Notes: generated by a model not told the origin, from the sequence alone. Positions 35,956-44,787 are shown, counted from the first letter of the stretch. The stretch: 64,000 nt of DNA from Streptomyces halobius (GCF_023277745.1 NZ_CP086322.1:7750001-7814000); one strand, 5' to 3'. Translations and numbers: made by a program.

Positions 35956-37295
35956 TAAGGGACCCCCTGACCCGCGCCCCCGCCCTCGTACACCACAACA
36001 CCCGCCGCCCGCCCCGCGCCCAGCCCCTGCGCCGGTCCCTGGCAGCCCTGGGCCGCCGCGATGCCCAGCGCCACCAGCAGCGTCACCACCACGAACACGA
36101 TGACCCGCTGGCGCAGCAGTCTGCGGTCGGGACCGGGGCGGCGCCCGCCCGATGCCGTACGCACCGGGGAACGCGCACCGTTCCGCCCCCCGATCCGCGC
36201 CGCCGGGACCCGCCCCGAACCGCGCCCGCCTGTCCGCGGGTTGGTGCCCGGCGCCGAGGCGGGCCCGCCCGGCCGGCCCGTCGCCTCGCGGGACGACGAG
36301 GGCCGGGACGACTGCGGACGCGGCACGGGAGTGCCCGAGGGTCGTCGTTCGGTGCGCTGCCGTGCGTACTCGTCGGCCCGCTGCCCGGCCGGCCGGTCCC
36401 CCGGGCGGCGCTCCGCGCGCCCCCAACCGCCCCCGGAGCCCGAGCCGTTCTCCAGCGGGCCACCGGACAGACCGTGCGCCTCCCGGGCCGCGATCTCCTT
36501 GAGCCGCAACGACAGCGACAAGGTGCTCGGGCGGTCCACCGGGTCCTTGGCCAGACACGACGCGAGCAGCGGCGACAGTGCGTCGGGCACCCCGGCCAGC
36601 TGCGCCTCCTCGTGCACCACCCGGTAGAGCATGACTTCCGAACTGCCCTGCCCGAAGGGGGAGTCCGCGGTACAGGCGTACGCGAGCGTGGCGCCCAGGG
36701 CGAAGATGTCCGTCGCCGGTGTCACCGCGGCCCCGCGCACCTGCTCCGGCGCGAGAAAGCCCGGCGAGCCGACGGCCGTACCGACATGCGTGAGCGTGCT
36801 GGCGCCGGTGGCCCACGCGATACCGAAGTCGATGATCCGCGGCCCCTTGGGGGACAGCAGGATGTTGGACGGCTTCAGGTCGCGGTGGACGACGCCCGCG
36901 TCATGGACGGCGAGCAGCCCTTCGGAGAGCGCGGCACCGATGGAGGCGACCTGCGCCGGCGACAGCGGCCCTTCGTCGTTCACCTTGTCGTGCAGCGAGG
37001 GGCCGGGCACGTACTGGGTGGCGAACCACGGGCGGTCCGCGTCGAGATCGGCGGCGACCAGCCGGGCGGTACAGCCGCCGCGGATCCGCCGGGCCGCCGA
37101 CACCTCGCGCGCGAAGCGTGAGCGGAACTCCTGATCCTCCGCCAGATCCGGCCGGATCACCTTCAGGGCCACCCGCTGGCCGCGCTTGTCCGAGCCGAGA
37201 TAGACCACGCCCATCCCGCCCGCGCCGAGCCGGCGGTGCAGCCGGAACGACCCGACGACACGCGGGTCCTCGCGCCGGAGCCGCATCATCGCCAT
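35955..37295 (-). CDS. Ser/Thr protein kinase with one C-terminal membrane helix
   Basis: 446 aa. Kinase domain about 16-275: Gly-loop LGAGGMGVVYLG, VALKVIRP (K45), catalytic HRDLKPSN (H137-N144), DFG (156-158), SPGFLAPEQV. A basic Arg/Pro/Ser-rich linker (about 290-395) is followed by a helix (RVIVFVVVTLLVALGIAAAQ) and a short outer tail. It is a Hanks-type receptor kinase with almost no sensor domain. The last codons and TAG stop lie at the edge of the insertion sequence, so the original C-terminus has probably been cut or altered. ATG 37295. Confidence 0.9.
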   Translation of the reverse strand: MAMMRLRREDPRVVGSFRLHRRLGAGGMGVVYLGSDKRGQRVALKVIRPDLAEDQEFRSRFAREVSAARRIRGGCTARLVAADLDADRPWFATQYVPGPSLHDKVNDEGPLSPAQVASIGAALSEGLLAVHDAGVVHRDLKPSNILLSPKGPRIIDFGIAWATGASTLTHVGTAVGSPGFLAPEQVRGAAVTPATDIFALGATLAYACTADSPFGQGSSEVMLYRVVHEEAQLAGVPDALSPLLASCLAKDPVDRPSTLSLSLRLKEIAAREAHGLSGGPLENGSGSGGGWGRAERRPGDRPAGQRADEYARQRTERRPSGTPVPRPQSSRPSSSREATGRPGGPASAPGTNPRTGGRGSGRVPAARIGGRNGARSPVRTASGGRRPGPDRRLLRQRVIVFVVVTLLVALGIAAAQGCQGPAQGLGAGRAAGVVVYEGGGAGQGVP

Positions 37296-37924
37296 GTCCG
37301 TCCCCTACCTGCGGTGGGGAGGCCCCACTCCGCTGCCAACCGTCTGACGTGGCACAGCTTACGGACTGACGGCCCGCTGTGCGCAGAGGCCGCGCATGCG
37401 TCGGCGGCCGGATTGTCAGTGGCCGGTGGCACTCTCGAAGGGCGGCGGGAAGTGGCCCGCCTTTCCGCCCGGGGGCTGGCGTGGGGGGGCCAAGCGTCTG
37501 ATGTGGACGGGAGATTGACGCGATGAAAGATGATCGGGGCGGGTTGGTCGTGGATGCCGGGGAAAGTGCCGGCGTTCGGGGTGGAATGGAGGGCGGGGTG
37601 CACCCAGGGCCGGGGGAGCGGTGTATGGGGGAGCGGCCGAAGTGAGCGAAGTCACCCGGAGGCGGCGCGGCGGCGGCCGATGGAGGGAGCGCCGCCGCGC
37701 GCGGCCCGTCTTTTCCGGGGTCTCCCCAGGTGCCGTCCCCCGGCTCTCCACCCAGGGGAGTACGCCGGGCCTCCGCGCGTCATCCTCCCGGAGGCCCGGC
37801 AATCCATACGACGGCATGACGCCCGGCGCCCGGCGCGTGCCTAACGTGGTGTTCAAGCGGCGGGCGCAGCACTCGTCCCCCGAGGTCACCCGCCCGCCGC
37901 CCCACACACGACAGGAGCGGGACG
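37296..37924. other. intergenic stretch without a convincing gene
   Basis: 629 bp between the kinase (-) and a small membrane protein gene (+). I see a 41-codon open frame from ATG 37523 without a good ribosome binding site, an orphan hairpin at 37764-37800, and promoter-like AT-richer sequence near 37490-37530. It should hold the promoters of both flanking genes and could hold a small RNA. Confidence 0.6.
37764..37800. terminator. orphan hairpin
   Basis: GCCGGGCCTCCG (37764-37775) and CGGAGGCCCGGC (37789-37800) form a perfect 12-bp stem with a 13-nt loop. No gene is recognised before it on either strand, so it may end an unannotated small transcript. Confidence 0.5.
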
Positions 37925-38131
37925 ATGGCGGACACCTCCGGACGGACGGCGCGGGCGCAGGGGCACCCGGTCGCCCCGGCGCTCGGCGGCCACCAGCCGT
38001 CCAGCGCCCGCCACCCCCTCGTCGCGGTGGCCATCGTGCTGCCGCTGGCGATCCTTCTGACCGTGGTCTTCGGCGTCTGGGAAGCCGTGATCACACAGGC
38101 GTCGTCCGTGGTCGGAATGCTGGGGCGCTGA
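37925..38131 (+). CDS. small single-pass membrane protein
   Basis: 68 aa. A polar N-terminal 30 residues is followed by one membrane helix (HPLVAVAIVLPLAILLTVVF) and a short tail ending VVGMLGR. AGGAG at 37913-37917 lies 7 bases before ATG 37925, a strong start signal. The family is not known to me. A terminator follows at 38221. Confidence 0.7.
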   Translation: MADTSGRTARAQGHPVAPALGGHQPSSARHPLVAVAIVLPLAILLTVVFGVWEAVITQASSVVGMLGR

Positions 38132-38220
38132 CAGGGCGTCCCGGCTCCGGGAGAGCGGTCCGGGACGGGGACTTCCGGCCGAAAACCCCGTGGGGACGGG
38201 GGTGCGGCGGACGGCACGAA

Positions 38221-38250
38221 TGGCCGGGCATCTGGGGAGATGCCCGGCCA
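38221..38250 (+). terminator. hairpin terminator
   Basis: TGGCCGGGCATCT (38221-38233) pairs perfectly with AGATGCCCGGCCA (38238-38250) around GGGG. A CTTTCC tract follows. Confidence 0.8.
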
Positions 38251-38372
38251 TCGAGCTTTCCCGGCCGCCGCGCGGGGAAGCCTGCCCGCACCGCGCGTAC
38301 GATCCAGGCCGGACGGCCCGTATCGGCCACCGCCCGCGCCACCCACGACGCGCGCACGGAATCGGGGGGACC

Positions 38373-39371
38373 ATGACCGCACCACTCCTCGGCCGCCTGG
38401 CGGCTCTCTCGGCGGGCCCCGCCCCGGGAGGCGGGCCGACGCCGGAGACGGCCCCCGAAGTGCTCGCCGACCGCCCCGACGGCACGGTCGTCCGCAGCGG
38501 CCGGACGGTCGCCAAGGCGCACGCCCCCGGCTGCGACCCGCGCGATCTCGCCGCGCGCCTGGCCATCGCCGCCCACCCGTCGCTGCACGGCATCCTGCTG
38601 CCCCCGCTCCCGGTCACCGCCCCCGGCGGCTATCTGACCTGCGCCGAGGACGGCCGCGCGCTGACCCGCTGGCCGTACGGCAGCCCGGTCTCGTCCGAGG
38701 ACCCGGAGGCCGCGCCATGGGAGGACGCCGCCCGCCTGCTGGCCCGGCTGCACGCCGTGGACGCGTCCCAACTGCCCGGCCCCGTACCGTCGATGCGCGG
38801 CCCCGCCAAGGCCGCCCGCGCCCTGTCCCGTCTGCGCACCGCCCTCGCGCAGCATCCACCACGACCGGGCCCCGGATCTCTTTCCGCCGCCGCCGACGCC
38901 ATCGAGCGCGCCTGGACCCTCCTGCCGCCCTGGGCCCGCGCCGCCGCCCCGCCACCCCTCAGCACGTCCCTCTGCCACGGCGATCTCCACCTCGGCCAGC
39001 TCGTCCGGCATCCCGCCGCCGACGGTCCCTGGCTGCTGATAGACCTCGACGACCTGGGCCTGGGCAACCCGTCCTGGGACCTCGCCCGCCCCGCCTCCTG
39101 GTTCGCCACCGGCCTGCTCGCCCCGGATCTCTGGTCCCGTTTCCTGTCCGCCTACCGCGCCGCCGGCGGCCGCGCCGTACGCCCCGACGGCGATCCCTGG
39201 GCCGACCTGGAGACACCCGCCCGCGCCCTCACCGTGCAGACCGCCGCGCTCGCCGTCGCCAAGGCCGCCACCGCGTCCCGCCCGCTGGACGAGATCGAGT
39301 CGGCCGTCGTCGACGCCTGCGCCCGGATGACTTCACTGCCGGAGCAGTTGGCACCCGCCGCCCGGACGTAG
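38373..39371 (+). CDS. aminoglycoside-phosphotransferase-fold kinase
   Basis: A 332-aa protein of the APH/choline-kinase superfamily. The catalytic loop is LCHGDLHLGQLV (about 209-220), and the metal-binding motif is LLIDLDDLGLGNPSWDLARP. The N-terminal lobe is Ala/Pro-rich. The substrate is unknown; housekeeping members phosphorylate small metabolites rather than antibiotics. ATG 38373 follows GGGGGA closely. A short gap separates it from the zinc-ribbon gene, and the two may be co-transcribed. Confidence 0.85.
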   Translation: MTAPLLGRLAALSAGPAPGGGPTPETAPEVLADRPDGTVVRSGRTVAKAHAPGCDPRDLAARLAIAAHPSLHGILLPPLPVTAPGGYLTCAEDGRALTRWPYGSPVSSEDPEAAPWEDAARLLARLHAVDASQLPGPVPSMRGPAKAARALSRLRTALAQHPPRPGPGSLSAAADAIERAWTLLPPWARAAAPPPLSTSLCHGDLHLGQLVRHPAADGPWLLIDLDDLGLGNPSWDLARPASWFATGLLAPDLWSRFLSAYRAAGGRAVRPDGDPWADLETPARALTVQTAALAVAKAATASRPLDEIESAVVDACARMTSLPEQLAPAART

Positions 39372-39445
39372 GGTGAACACCTCGCCGCCGGAAGGCCGTT
39401 CCGGCGGTGCCGCAGTGAGCAGCGACGGATCAGGGGAGTTGAGCG

Positions 39446-39721
39446 ATGATGCAGTGCCCCAAGTGTCACGCACCCATGCATACGTACAACCGCAATGGCG
39501 TGCATATCGAGCAGTGCGCCGGCTGCCGGGGAATCTTCCTCGACTACGGGGAGCTGGAGTCTCTGAGCCGCCTGGAGGCGCAGTGGACCCAGCAGGCCCC
39601 GCCGCCGCCAGCCCCGCAGGCGTACCCCGCCGCCCCGGCCTGGGGCGCCCCGCACCAGGGCCACCACGGGCACCACGGGCATCACCGCCGCAGCTTCGGC
39701 CACATGCTCTTCTCCTCTTGA
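39446..39721 (+). CDS. small TFIIB-type zinc ribbon protein with a His-rich tail
   Basis: 91 aa. The zinc ribbon is MQCPKCHAPMHTYNRNGVHI followed by EQCAGCRGIFLDYGELE, the zf-TFIIB pattern (CPxC...CxxC-x-G-x-F/W-x-D). A Pro-rich linker leads to a metal-binding tail HQGHHGHHGHHRR. The function of such proteins is unknown, and the tail suggests nickel, zinc or copper handling. ATG 39446 or 39449 follows GGGGAG. Confidence 0.85.
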   Translation: MMQCPKCHAPMHTYNRNGVHIEQCAGCRGIFLDYGELESLSRLEAQWTQQAPPPPAPQAYPAAPAWGAPHQGHHGHHGHHRRSFGHMLFSS

Positions 39722-39833
39722 ACGGCGGCCCGAACGGCGACCGGTCGACCGCTCCGGAACGAGGCCCGAACCCGGACCACCAGAGGGCTCGGACGACCAC
39801 CACGGACCCGGACAACCGCCGGGGGAACAACGA

Positions 39834-39865
39834 CCGAGGGCCGGAGCGATCGCTCCGGCCCTCGG
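39834..39865. terminator. perfect palindromic terminator of the tRNA cluster
   Basis: A 32-bp perfect palindrome (39834-39849 with 39850-39865) just beyond the last tRNA on the minus strand. It probably also stops readthrough from the zinc-ribbon gene. Confidence 0.85.
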
Positions 39866-39873
39866 CTGGTGTG

Positions 39874-39945
39874 TGGACGATACTGGGATTGAACCAGTGA
39901 CCTCTTCCGTGTCAGGGAAGCGCTCTCCCGCTGAGCTAATCGTCC
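39874..39945 (-). tRNA. tRNA-Val (anticodon GAC), copy 3 of the cluster
   Basis: Acceptor GGACGAT/ATCGTCC; anticodon arm CTTCC-CTGACAC-GGAAG gives GAC; T-arm GGTTCAATCCC. Last gene of a five-tRNA minus-strand operon. Confidence 0.95.
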
Positions 39946-39984
39946 TCGGGACCACGGATCACAACGATCTCCGTGGGTGCGGCG

Positions 39985-40056
39985 TGCGCGATACTGGGAT
40001 TGAACCAGTGACCTCTTCCGTGTCAGGGAAGCGCTCTCCCGCTGAGCTAATCGCGC
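39985..40056 (-). tRNA. tRNA-Val (anticodon GAC), copy 2, different acceptor stem
   Basis: The body is identical to the neighbouring copies, but the acceptor stem is GCGCGAT/ATCGCGC instead of GGACGAT/ATCGTCC. The changes are compensated on both strands, so the stem still pairs. Confidence 0.95.
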
Positions 40057-40081
40057 GGGAGCCCGGAGCGGACCGGGCCGG

Positions 40082-40153
40082 TGGACGATACTGGGATTGA
40101 ACCAGTGACCTCTTCCGTGTCAGGGAAGCGCTCTCCCGCTGAGCTAATCGTCC
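40082..40153 (-). tRNA. tRNA-Val (anticodon GAC), copy 1
   Basis: Same sequence as the copy at 39874-39945. It lies a few bases downstream of tRNA-Cys in the operon. Confidence 0.95.
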
Positions 40154-40154
40154 T

Positions 40155-40228
40155 TGGAGGTGGAGACGGGATTTGAACCCGTGTAGACGGCTTTGCAGGC
40201 CGTTGCCTCGCCTCTCGGCCACTCCACC
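40155..40228 (-). tRNA. tRNA-Cys (anticodon GCA)
   Basis: Acceptor GGTGGAG/CTCCACC, anticodon arm ACGGC-CTGCAAA-GCCGT gives GCA, T-arm GGGTTCAAATCCC. CCA appears encoded (40155-40157), unlike in the Val copies. Confidence 0.95.
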
Positions 40229-40263
40229 AGGAGTGCAGGGGTTCGGGAAGATCCCCCACATCG

Positions 40264-40336
<73 letters not shown>

Positions 40337-40513
40337 AGTTGTCTCTCCCAGACTACGTCCGGGAGCTACCTGTCCTCCGGGGCGCTTCCGCGTCCCGGCG
40401 ACGTGTTGAACTCTAGCGGATTCCGGGGCCAGTACAAAAACGCGTTTGTGCAGCGTGCTGCGCTGCTCGGTCGGCCCGGGCGGCTGTCGGGCCCCCGCCA
40501 TAGACTCACTGAC

Positions 40514-41584
40514 GTGCACGACTTCCCTCCCATGGCCCGCTTCGGCGGTCTGATAGCCACCGACCTGCGCGATGTCACCAGCGATCCCGCGGCCCTGGAC
40601 TCCACGGGCTGGTGGGCGGTGGTCGCCGACTTCGAGGGGGGCGTGGTCTGCGCCCGCTTCGGCGACATCCGCCCGGCCACCGCCGCGGACGGGCCCGCCC
40701 CCGGCGGCTGGCACGGCCCGGCACCCGGCGACTGGTCCAGCTCCCTGGACCGCGCCGCCTATACCGCGGGCGTACGACGGATCCGTGAACACATCGCCGA
40801 CGGCACGGTCTACCAGGTGAACCTCTGCCGGGTGCTGACCGCGCCGCTGCCCGACCCCGGCCGCGCCGATGTGGACGCGCTGTCCGCGGTGCTGGCCCGC
40901 GGCAACCCCGCGCCATACGCAGGAACGATCCGGCTGCCCGGTCACGGCGTCGAGGTCGCCACCGCCTCGCCCGAGCTGTATCTGCGCCGCGACGGCCGCA
41001 CCGTCGAGTCCGGCCCGATCAAGGGGACCGGACGGACCGCCGCGGATCTCACCGAAAAGGACCACGCCGAGAACGTGATGATCGTGGACCTGGTCCGCAA
41101 CGACCTCGGCCGGGTCTGCGCCACCGGCACGGTGACCGTCCCGGCACTGTGCGCCGTCGAGCCGCACCCCGGCCTGGTCCACCTCGTCTCCACCGTGCGC
41201 GGCGAACTGGCCGGGCGGAACCACCGGACGGCCTGGGCGGACCTGCTCGGCGCCACCTTCCCGCCCGGCTCGGTCACCGGCGCCCCCAAGTACAGCGCCC
41301 TGAAGATCATCGACGAGCTGGAGACCGCGCCCCGCGGCCCGTACTGCGGCGGCATCGGCTGGGTCGACGCCGACCGCCGCGTCGGCGAGCTCAATGTCGG
41401 CATACGGACGTTCTGGATCGACCGCACCGCCCCCGACGGCCCCGTGCTGCGCTTCGGCGCCGGAGCGGGGATCATCTGGGACTCCGATCCCGAGCGGGAA
41501 TGGGCCGAGACCGAGTTGAAGGCGAGCCGGCTGCTCGCGGTAGCGTCGGGCACGCACGAGGTGAGCGGAGGAAGGCGACGATGA
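40514..41584 (+). CDS. pabB: aminodeoxychorismate synthase component I
   Basis: A 356-aa chorismate-binding enzyme that aminates chorismate for folate p-aminobenzoate. The motif PIKGT (about 168-172) has the Lys used covalently by PabB, where TrpE and MenF differ. ENVMIVDLVRNDLGRVC and GATFPPGSVTGAPKYSAL are the other chorismate-binding motifs. It lacks an N-terminal glutamine amidotransferase. TAGACT at 40501-40506 lies 7 bases before GTG 40514 and there is no ribosome binding site, so it is probably leaderless. The stop overlaps pabC (ATGA). Confidence 0.93.
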   Translation: MHDFPPMARFGGLIATDLRDVTSDPAALDSTGWWAVVADFEGGVVCARFGDIRPATAADGPAPGGWHGPAPGDWSSSLDRAAYTAGVRRIREHIADGTVYQVNLCRVLTAPLPDPGRADVDALSAVLARGNPAPYAGTIRLPGHGVEVATASPELYLRRDGRTVESGPIKGTGRTAADLTEKDHAENVMIVDLVRNDLGRVCATGTVTVPALCAVEPHPGLVHLVSTVRGELAGRNHRTAWADLLGATFPPGSVTGAPKYSALKIIDELETAPRGPYCGGIGWVDADRRVGELNVGIRTFWIDRTAPDGPVLRFGAGAGIIWDSDPEREWAETELKASRLLAVASGTHEVSGGRRR

Positions 41585-42408
41585 AGATCTGGCTCGACGG
41601 GGGACTGCGGGACGCCGACGGCGCCCGGGTCTCGGTCTTCGACCACGGCCTGACGGTCGGCGACGGCGTCTTCGAGACACTCAAGGCCGTCCACGGGCGG
41701 GCCTTCGCCCTCACCCGCCATCTGGAGCGGCTCACCACCTCCGCCCGGGGAATGGGACTGCCCGCCCCCGACCTCGACGAGGTACGCGACGGCTGTGCGG
41801 CCGTCCTGGACGCCAACCCGATGGCCCTCGGCCGGCTGCGGATCACCTACACCGGCGGCCTCTCACCGCTCGGCTCGGACCGCGGCGACAACGGCACGAC
41901 CCTGGTCATCGCGCTCAGCGAGACGGCGCCCCGTCCCGACACCACCGCCGCCGTCACCGTCCCCTGGACCCGCAACGAACGCGGCGCGCTCGCCGGCCTG
42001 AAGACCACCTCGTACGGCGAGAACGTCGTCGCGCTCTCCCGCGCGCGCGAACTGGGCGCCTCCGAGGCACTGTTCGCCAACACCGTCGGCGCGCTCTGCG
42101 AAGGCACCGGCTCCAATGTCTTCGTCGTCCTGGACGGCGAGCTGCACACCCCGCCGCTGTCCTCCGGCTGCCTGGCGGGGATCACCCGCGCCCTCACGGT
42201 CACCTGGGCCGGCGCCAAGGAGACCGACCTGCCGCTGGACGTCCTGGAACGGGCCGAGGAGATCTTCCTGACCTCCACCCTGCGCGACATCCAGGCCGTG
42301 ACCCGGATCGACGGGCGCCAACTCGCCGACAGGCCGGGCCCGGTGACGGCCGAGGCCATGCGGATCTTCGCCGAGCGGTCGGCCGCCGACATCGATCCGC
42401 GGTGCTGA
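41581..42408 (+). CDS. pabC: aminodeoxychorismate lyase (class IV aminotransferase fold)
   Basis: A 275-aa PLP enzyme. VFDHGLTVGDGVFETLKAV is the class IV N-terminal signature, K141 in GLKTTSYGENV is the PLP Lys, and EALFANTVGALCEGTGSNVF and LTSTLRDIQAV follow. It overlaps pabB by 4 bases, so it most likely removes pyruvate from aminodeoxychorismate to give p-aminobenzoate. A D-amino-acid or branched-chain aminotransferase is possible from the fold alone. Confidence 0.88.
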   Translation: MKIWLDGGLRDADGARVSVFDHGLTVGDGVFETLKAVHGRAFALTRHLERLTTSARGMGLPAPDLDEVRDGCAAVLDANPMALGRLRITYTGGLSPLGSDRGDNGTTLVIALSETAPRPDTTAAVTVPWTRNERGALAGLKTTSYGENVVALSRARELGASEALFANTVGALCEGTGSNVFVVLDGELHTPPLSSGCLAGITRALTVTWAGAKETDLPLDVLERAEEIFLTSTLRDIQAVTRIDGRQLADRPGPVTAEAMRIFAERSAADIDPRC

Positions 42409-42440
42409 CGGGCCCGGCCGCGGCCGGGTAGAAAAGCCTG

Positions 42441-43268
42441 ATGACCACTACGCTGCGGCCCACCGGACCGGAAGCACGCCAGGACGGCGGCGGCCGGGCC
42501 CGTTCGTACGACGTCTGCGTCAACAGCCGCCGGGTCGGCGGGATACGGCTGGCCACCGACGAGCGGTTCGGGCCGACGGCGGGCCGGATCGAGGCTCTGG
42601 AGATCGACCCCGCGGACCGGCGTCGCGGCCGCGCCACGGTCGCCGCGCTCGCCGCCGAGGAGGTGCTGCGCGGCTGGGGCTGCCGACAGATCGAGCTGAC
42701 CGTCCCGGCCGAGGCCGCGGCCGCCGTGTGCCTGGCCGCCGCGCTGGGCTACACCGAGCGCAGCCGCCTGCTGAGCAAAGAGCTGGGCCCGCCCCCCGAG
42801 CTGCCGGACGGCAGCCGCGACCGCACGCTGACCGAGGCGGAGTTCCCGGCCTGGCGCGACGCGGAGCTCGCCGCCTACGTGCCGACGCTGATGAGCAACG
42901 GCCTGACCCGTGAACAGGCCGAGCGGGCCGCCGCGTACGGCCCTTCGTTCCTGCCGGACGGCCCGGCCGGGCCCGATCACGCGGTGCGGATCCTGGTACG
43001 CGACGGAGTCGACGTCGGCAGCGTCTGGGTCGCGACGCGGCGGCCAGGACAGCCCGGCGGCCATGTCATGGATGTGCGGGTGGACACCGAACACCGTGGG
43101 CGCGGCCACGGACGCACCCTGATGCTCGTCGCCGAGCGGGTCTGCCTCGCCGCGGGCCTGCCGGTCCTGGGCCTCAACGTGTACGCCGGCAACGCTCCGG
43201 CCCGCCGGCTCTACGACTCGCTGGGCTACCGGCCCTCCGCGTACCTGCTGTGGAAGCCGATCCTGTGA
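42441..43268 (+). CDS. tandem GNAT acetyltransferase
   Basis: 275 aa with two GNAT halves. The first (about 30-110) has IEALEIDPADRRRGRATVAA. The second (about 120-275) has VMDVRVDTEHRGRGHGRTLM and LNVYAGNAPARRLYDSLGY, the canonical acetyl-CoA loop and end. The first half is degenerate and probably structural. ATG 42441 has no ribosome binding site. A TAGAAA box six bases upstream suggests a leaderless start. It lies 32 bases after pabC. Substrate unknown. Confidence 0.85.
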   Translation: MTTTLRPTGPEARQDGGGRARSYDVCVNSRRVGGIRLATDERFGPTAGRIEALEIDPADRRRGRATVAALAAEEVLRGWGCRQIELTVPAEAAAAVCLAAALGYTERSRLLSKELGPPPELPDGSRDRTLTEAEFPAWRDAELAAYVPTLMSNGLTREQAERAAAYGPSFLPDGPAGPDHAVRILVRDGVDVGSVWVATRRPGQPGGHVMDVRVDTEHRGRGHGRTLMLVAERVCLAAGLPVLGLNVYAGNAPARRLYDSLGYRPSAYLLWKPIL

Positions 43269-43354
43269 CGGGCCACGGCCGGGCGCCCCGGCAGCGCTGA
43301 AGCGCCCGCAGCGCCCGGCTCGCCGCCCCGGCCCGGCCGGCCCGCCTCGGTGCC

Positions 43355-43888
43355 TCAGCCCTGCTCGGCCAGCAGCCGGTCGGCGATCTCCTCGATCCGG
43401 GCGCGCAGCCCCTCCTGGTTCCGGCCGCCGTCCAGCCGCTCACCGCCGATCACATACGTCGGGGTGCCGGTCACACCGATCGCCTTGCCCTCCGCCTGGT
43501 CCGCGTCGACGATCAGCAGATGCCGCCCGTCGATCAGCGCGGTGTCCACCTCCTCGGCGTCCAGCCCCAGCTCCCCGGCGACCTCCAGCAGCAGCTTCTC
43601 GCCGCGCCCGCCCAGCTCCTCGGCCCGCGCCAGCACGGCCTCGATGTACGGCCAGCCCTGCCCCTGGTCGGCGGCCTCCTCGGCGGCCTGGGCCGCGGCA
43701 TAGGCGTGCTTGTGCTTCTCCAGGGGGAAGTGGCGCAGCCGGATGTCCAAACGGTCGCCGTAGCGCTCGCGCAGCACGCGCAGATCGTCCAGGGCGGTAC
43801 GACAGTCCGGGCACTGCAGCTCACACCAGACGTCGAGGACGGGGCGGGCGGCAGAGGCGGCGGCGTCGGAGGCGGTGGCGTCGTTCAT
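43355..43888 (-). CDS. DsbA-family thioredoxin-like oxidoreductase (cytosolic)
   Basis: 177 aa. The active site CPDC (C26, C29) lies in DVWCELQCPDCRTALDDL. The helical insert and the cis-Pro loop GVTGTPTYVIGGERLDG mark the DsbA/FrnE fold. There is no signal peptide, so it acts in the cytosol as a thiol reductase or isomerase. ATG 43888 is chosen where homology begins; a longer start would add a Gly/Arg-rich stretch. Convergent with the tandem GNAT gene. Confidence 0.88.
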   Translation of the reverse strand: MNDATASDAAASAARPVLDVWCELQCPDCRTALDDLRVLRERYGDRLDIRLRHFPLEKHKHAYAAAQAAEEAADQGQGWPYIEAVLARAEELGGRGEKLLLEVAGELGLDAEEVDTALIDGRHLLIVDADQAEGKAIGVTGTPTYVIGGERLDGGRNQEGLRARIEEIADRLLAEQG

Positions 43889-44059
43889 GGGGGCCAGTCT
43901 TCCAGCCCGGCGACCGGCGCCCGAACCGGGACCTGCGGAGGATCCGGTCCCCGAGATGTCCCTGAGCACCTACCGGAACATGGCCCCAGGCGCACCGGAC
44001 AAGGCACGATGGAGAGGAGCGAAACGCACGCTCGCCCATTTCATCGGCAGGAGGACCGG

Positions 44060-44515
44060 ATGCTGACCTCGACCGTCTGTGCCGCGGTGTCGGCTGCGGG
44101 CCTGGGGATTGCCGCGCTGACGGCTTACCGCAAGCGGTTCCTGGCCGCGACCCGCATCGCCGCTTTCTCTCTCATCCCCATCGGCCTGGTGCTGACCGGC
44201 GTCATCGACTGGCTCACCGACATCGCCTTCAAGCCTTCGGTCTGGGCCGGCTTCGGCGTGCTCGCACTCTCGGCCGTGCTGTTCACGATCAGCCGGTTCG
44301 TCGAGCGCCGCCGGGGGATCGGCGGCCGCAAGGAGCGCAAGGCCACGGCGGCCGGCGGGGCCGACGCGGTGGCCCCGGCCGCCTCCGTACCGTCCCTCGG
44401 CGCCGGCCAGCCCGCCGCCCAGCCCGCCGCGAAGGCGAAGGCCAAGGACAAGGGCGGTGCACCCAAGGATGACTTCTCGGACATCGAAGCGATCCTGAAA
44501 AAGCACGGGATCTGA
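44060..44515 (+). CDS. small membrane protein with a cytosolic basic tail
   Basis: 151 aa. Three hydrophobic segments (STVCAAVSAAGLGIAAL, IAAFSLIPIGLVLTGVIDWL, VWAGFGVLALSAVLFTISRF) precede a basic ERRRGIGGRKERK segment, an Ala/Lys-rich linker and a conserved-looking end DDFSDIEAILKKHGI. AGGAGGA five bases before ATG 44060 is the strongest ribosome binding site in the window, so the protein is probably abundant. Relatives are sometimes mislabelled cellulose synthase. Function unknown. Confidence 0.85.
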   Translation: MLTSTVCAAVSAAGLGIAALTAYRKRFLAATRIAAFSLIPIGLVLTGVIDWLTDIAFKPSVWAGFGVLALSAVLFTISRFVERRRGIGGRKERKATAAGGADAVAPAASVPSLGAGQPAAQPAAKAKAKDKGGAPKDDFSDIEAILKKHGI

Positions 44516-44583
44516 TGAACTCCCGCTGCTGAAGGGGGAATTGGGCGCACTCCGTCGATCAACTGCGCCATGATGCGCGCGAG

Positions 44584-44739
44584 ATGAACGATGAGTGCGC
44601 CCTGGCCGGCGACGACGCCCCGGCCCCCGAAACGCGCGGTTGTCTTTTCGCGCTGTCCCAGCCGCCGCTGATGCTCTTCCTCGGCATCATCGGCTTTCTG
44701 CTCCTTCTCGGCGCGGTCCACGATCTCTATATCCTGTGA
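44584..44739 (+). CDS. 51-aa single-pass membrane protein
   Basis: The frame ATG 44584 to TGA 44737-44739 encodes a polar head MNDECALAGDDAPAPETRG and then a membrane helix QPPLMLFLGIIGFLLLLGAV ending HDLYIL. The clean amphipathic layout and the 68-base spacing after the previous membrane gene support a real gene. The ribosome binding site is weak (GCGCGAG directly before the ATG). Confidence 0.55.
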   Translation: MNDECALAGDDAPAPETRGCLFALSQPPLMLFLGIIGFLLLLGAVHDLYIL

Positions 44740-44787
44740 CGCCGGCGTCACGGCGTGTCGCCGCGCCGGACTTCAGCCGTTCGGTCG

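Noticed and set aside
37523..37648. 41-aa ORF starting MKDDRGGLVV in the gap after the kinase gene
   Set aside because: Gly-rich, no clear ribosome binding site, no helix or motif; too weak to list as a gene.
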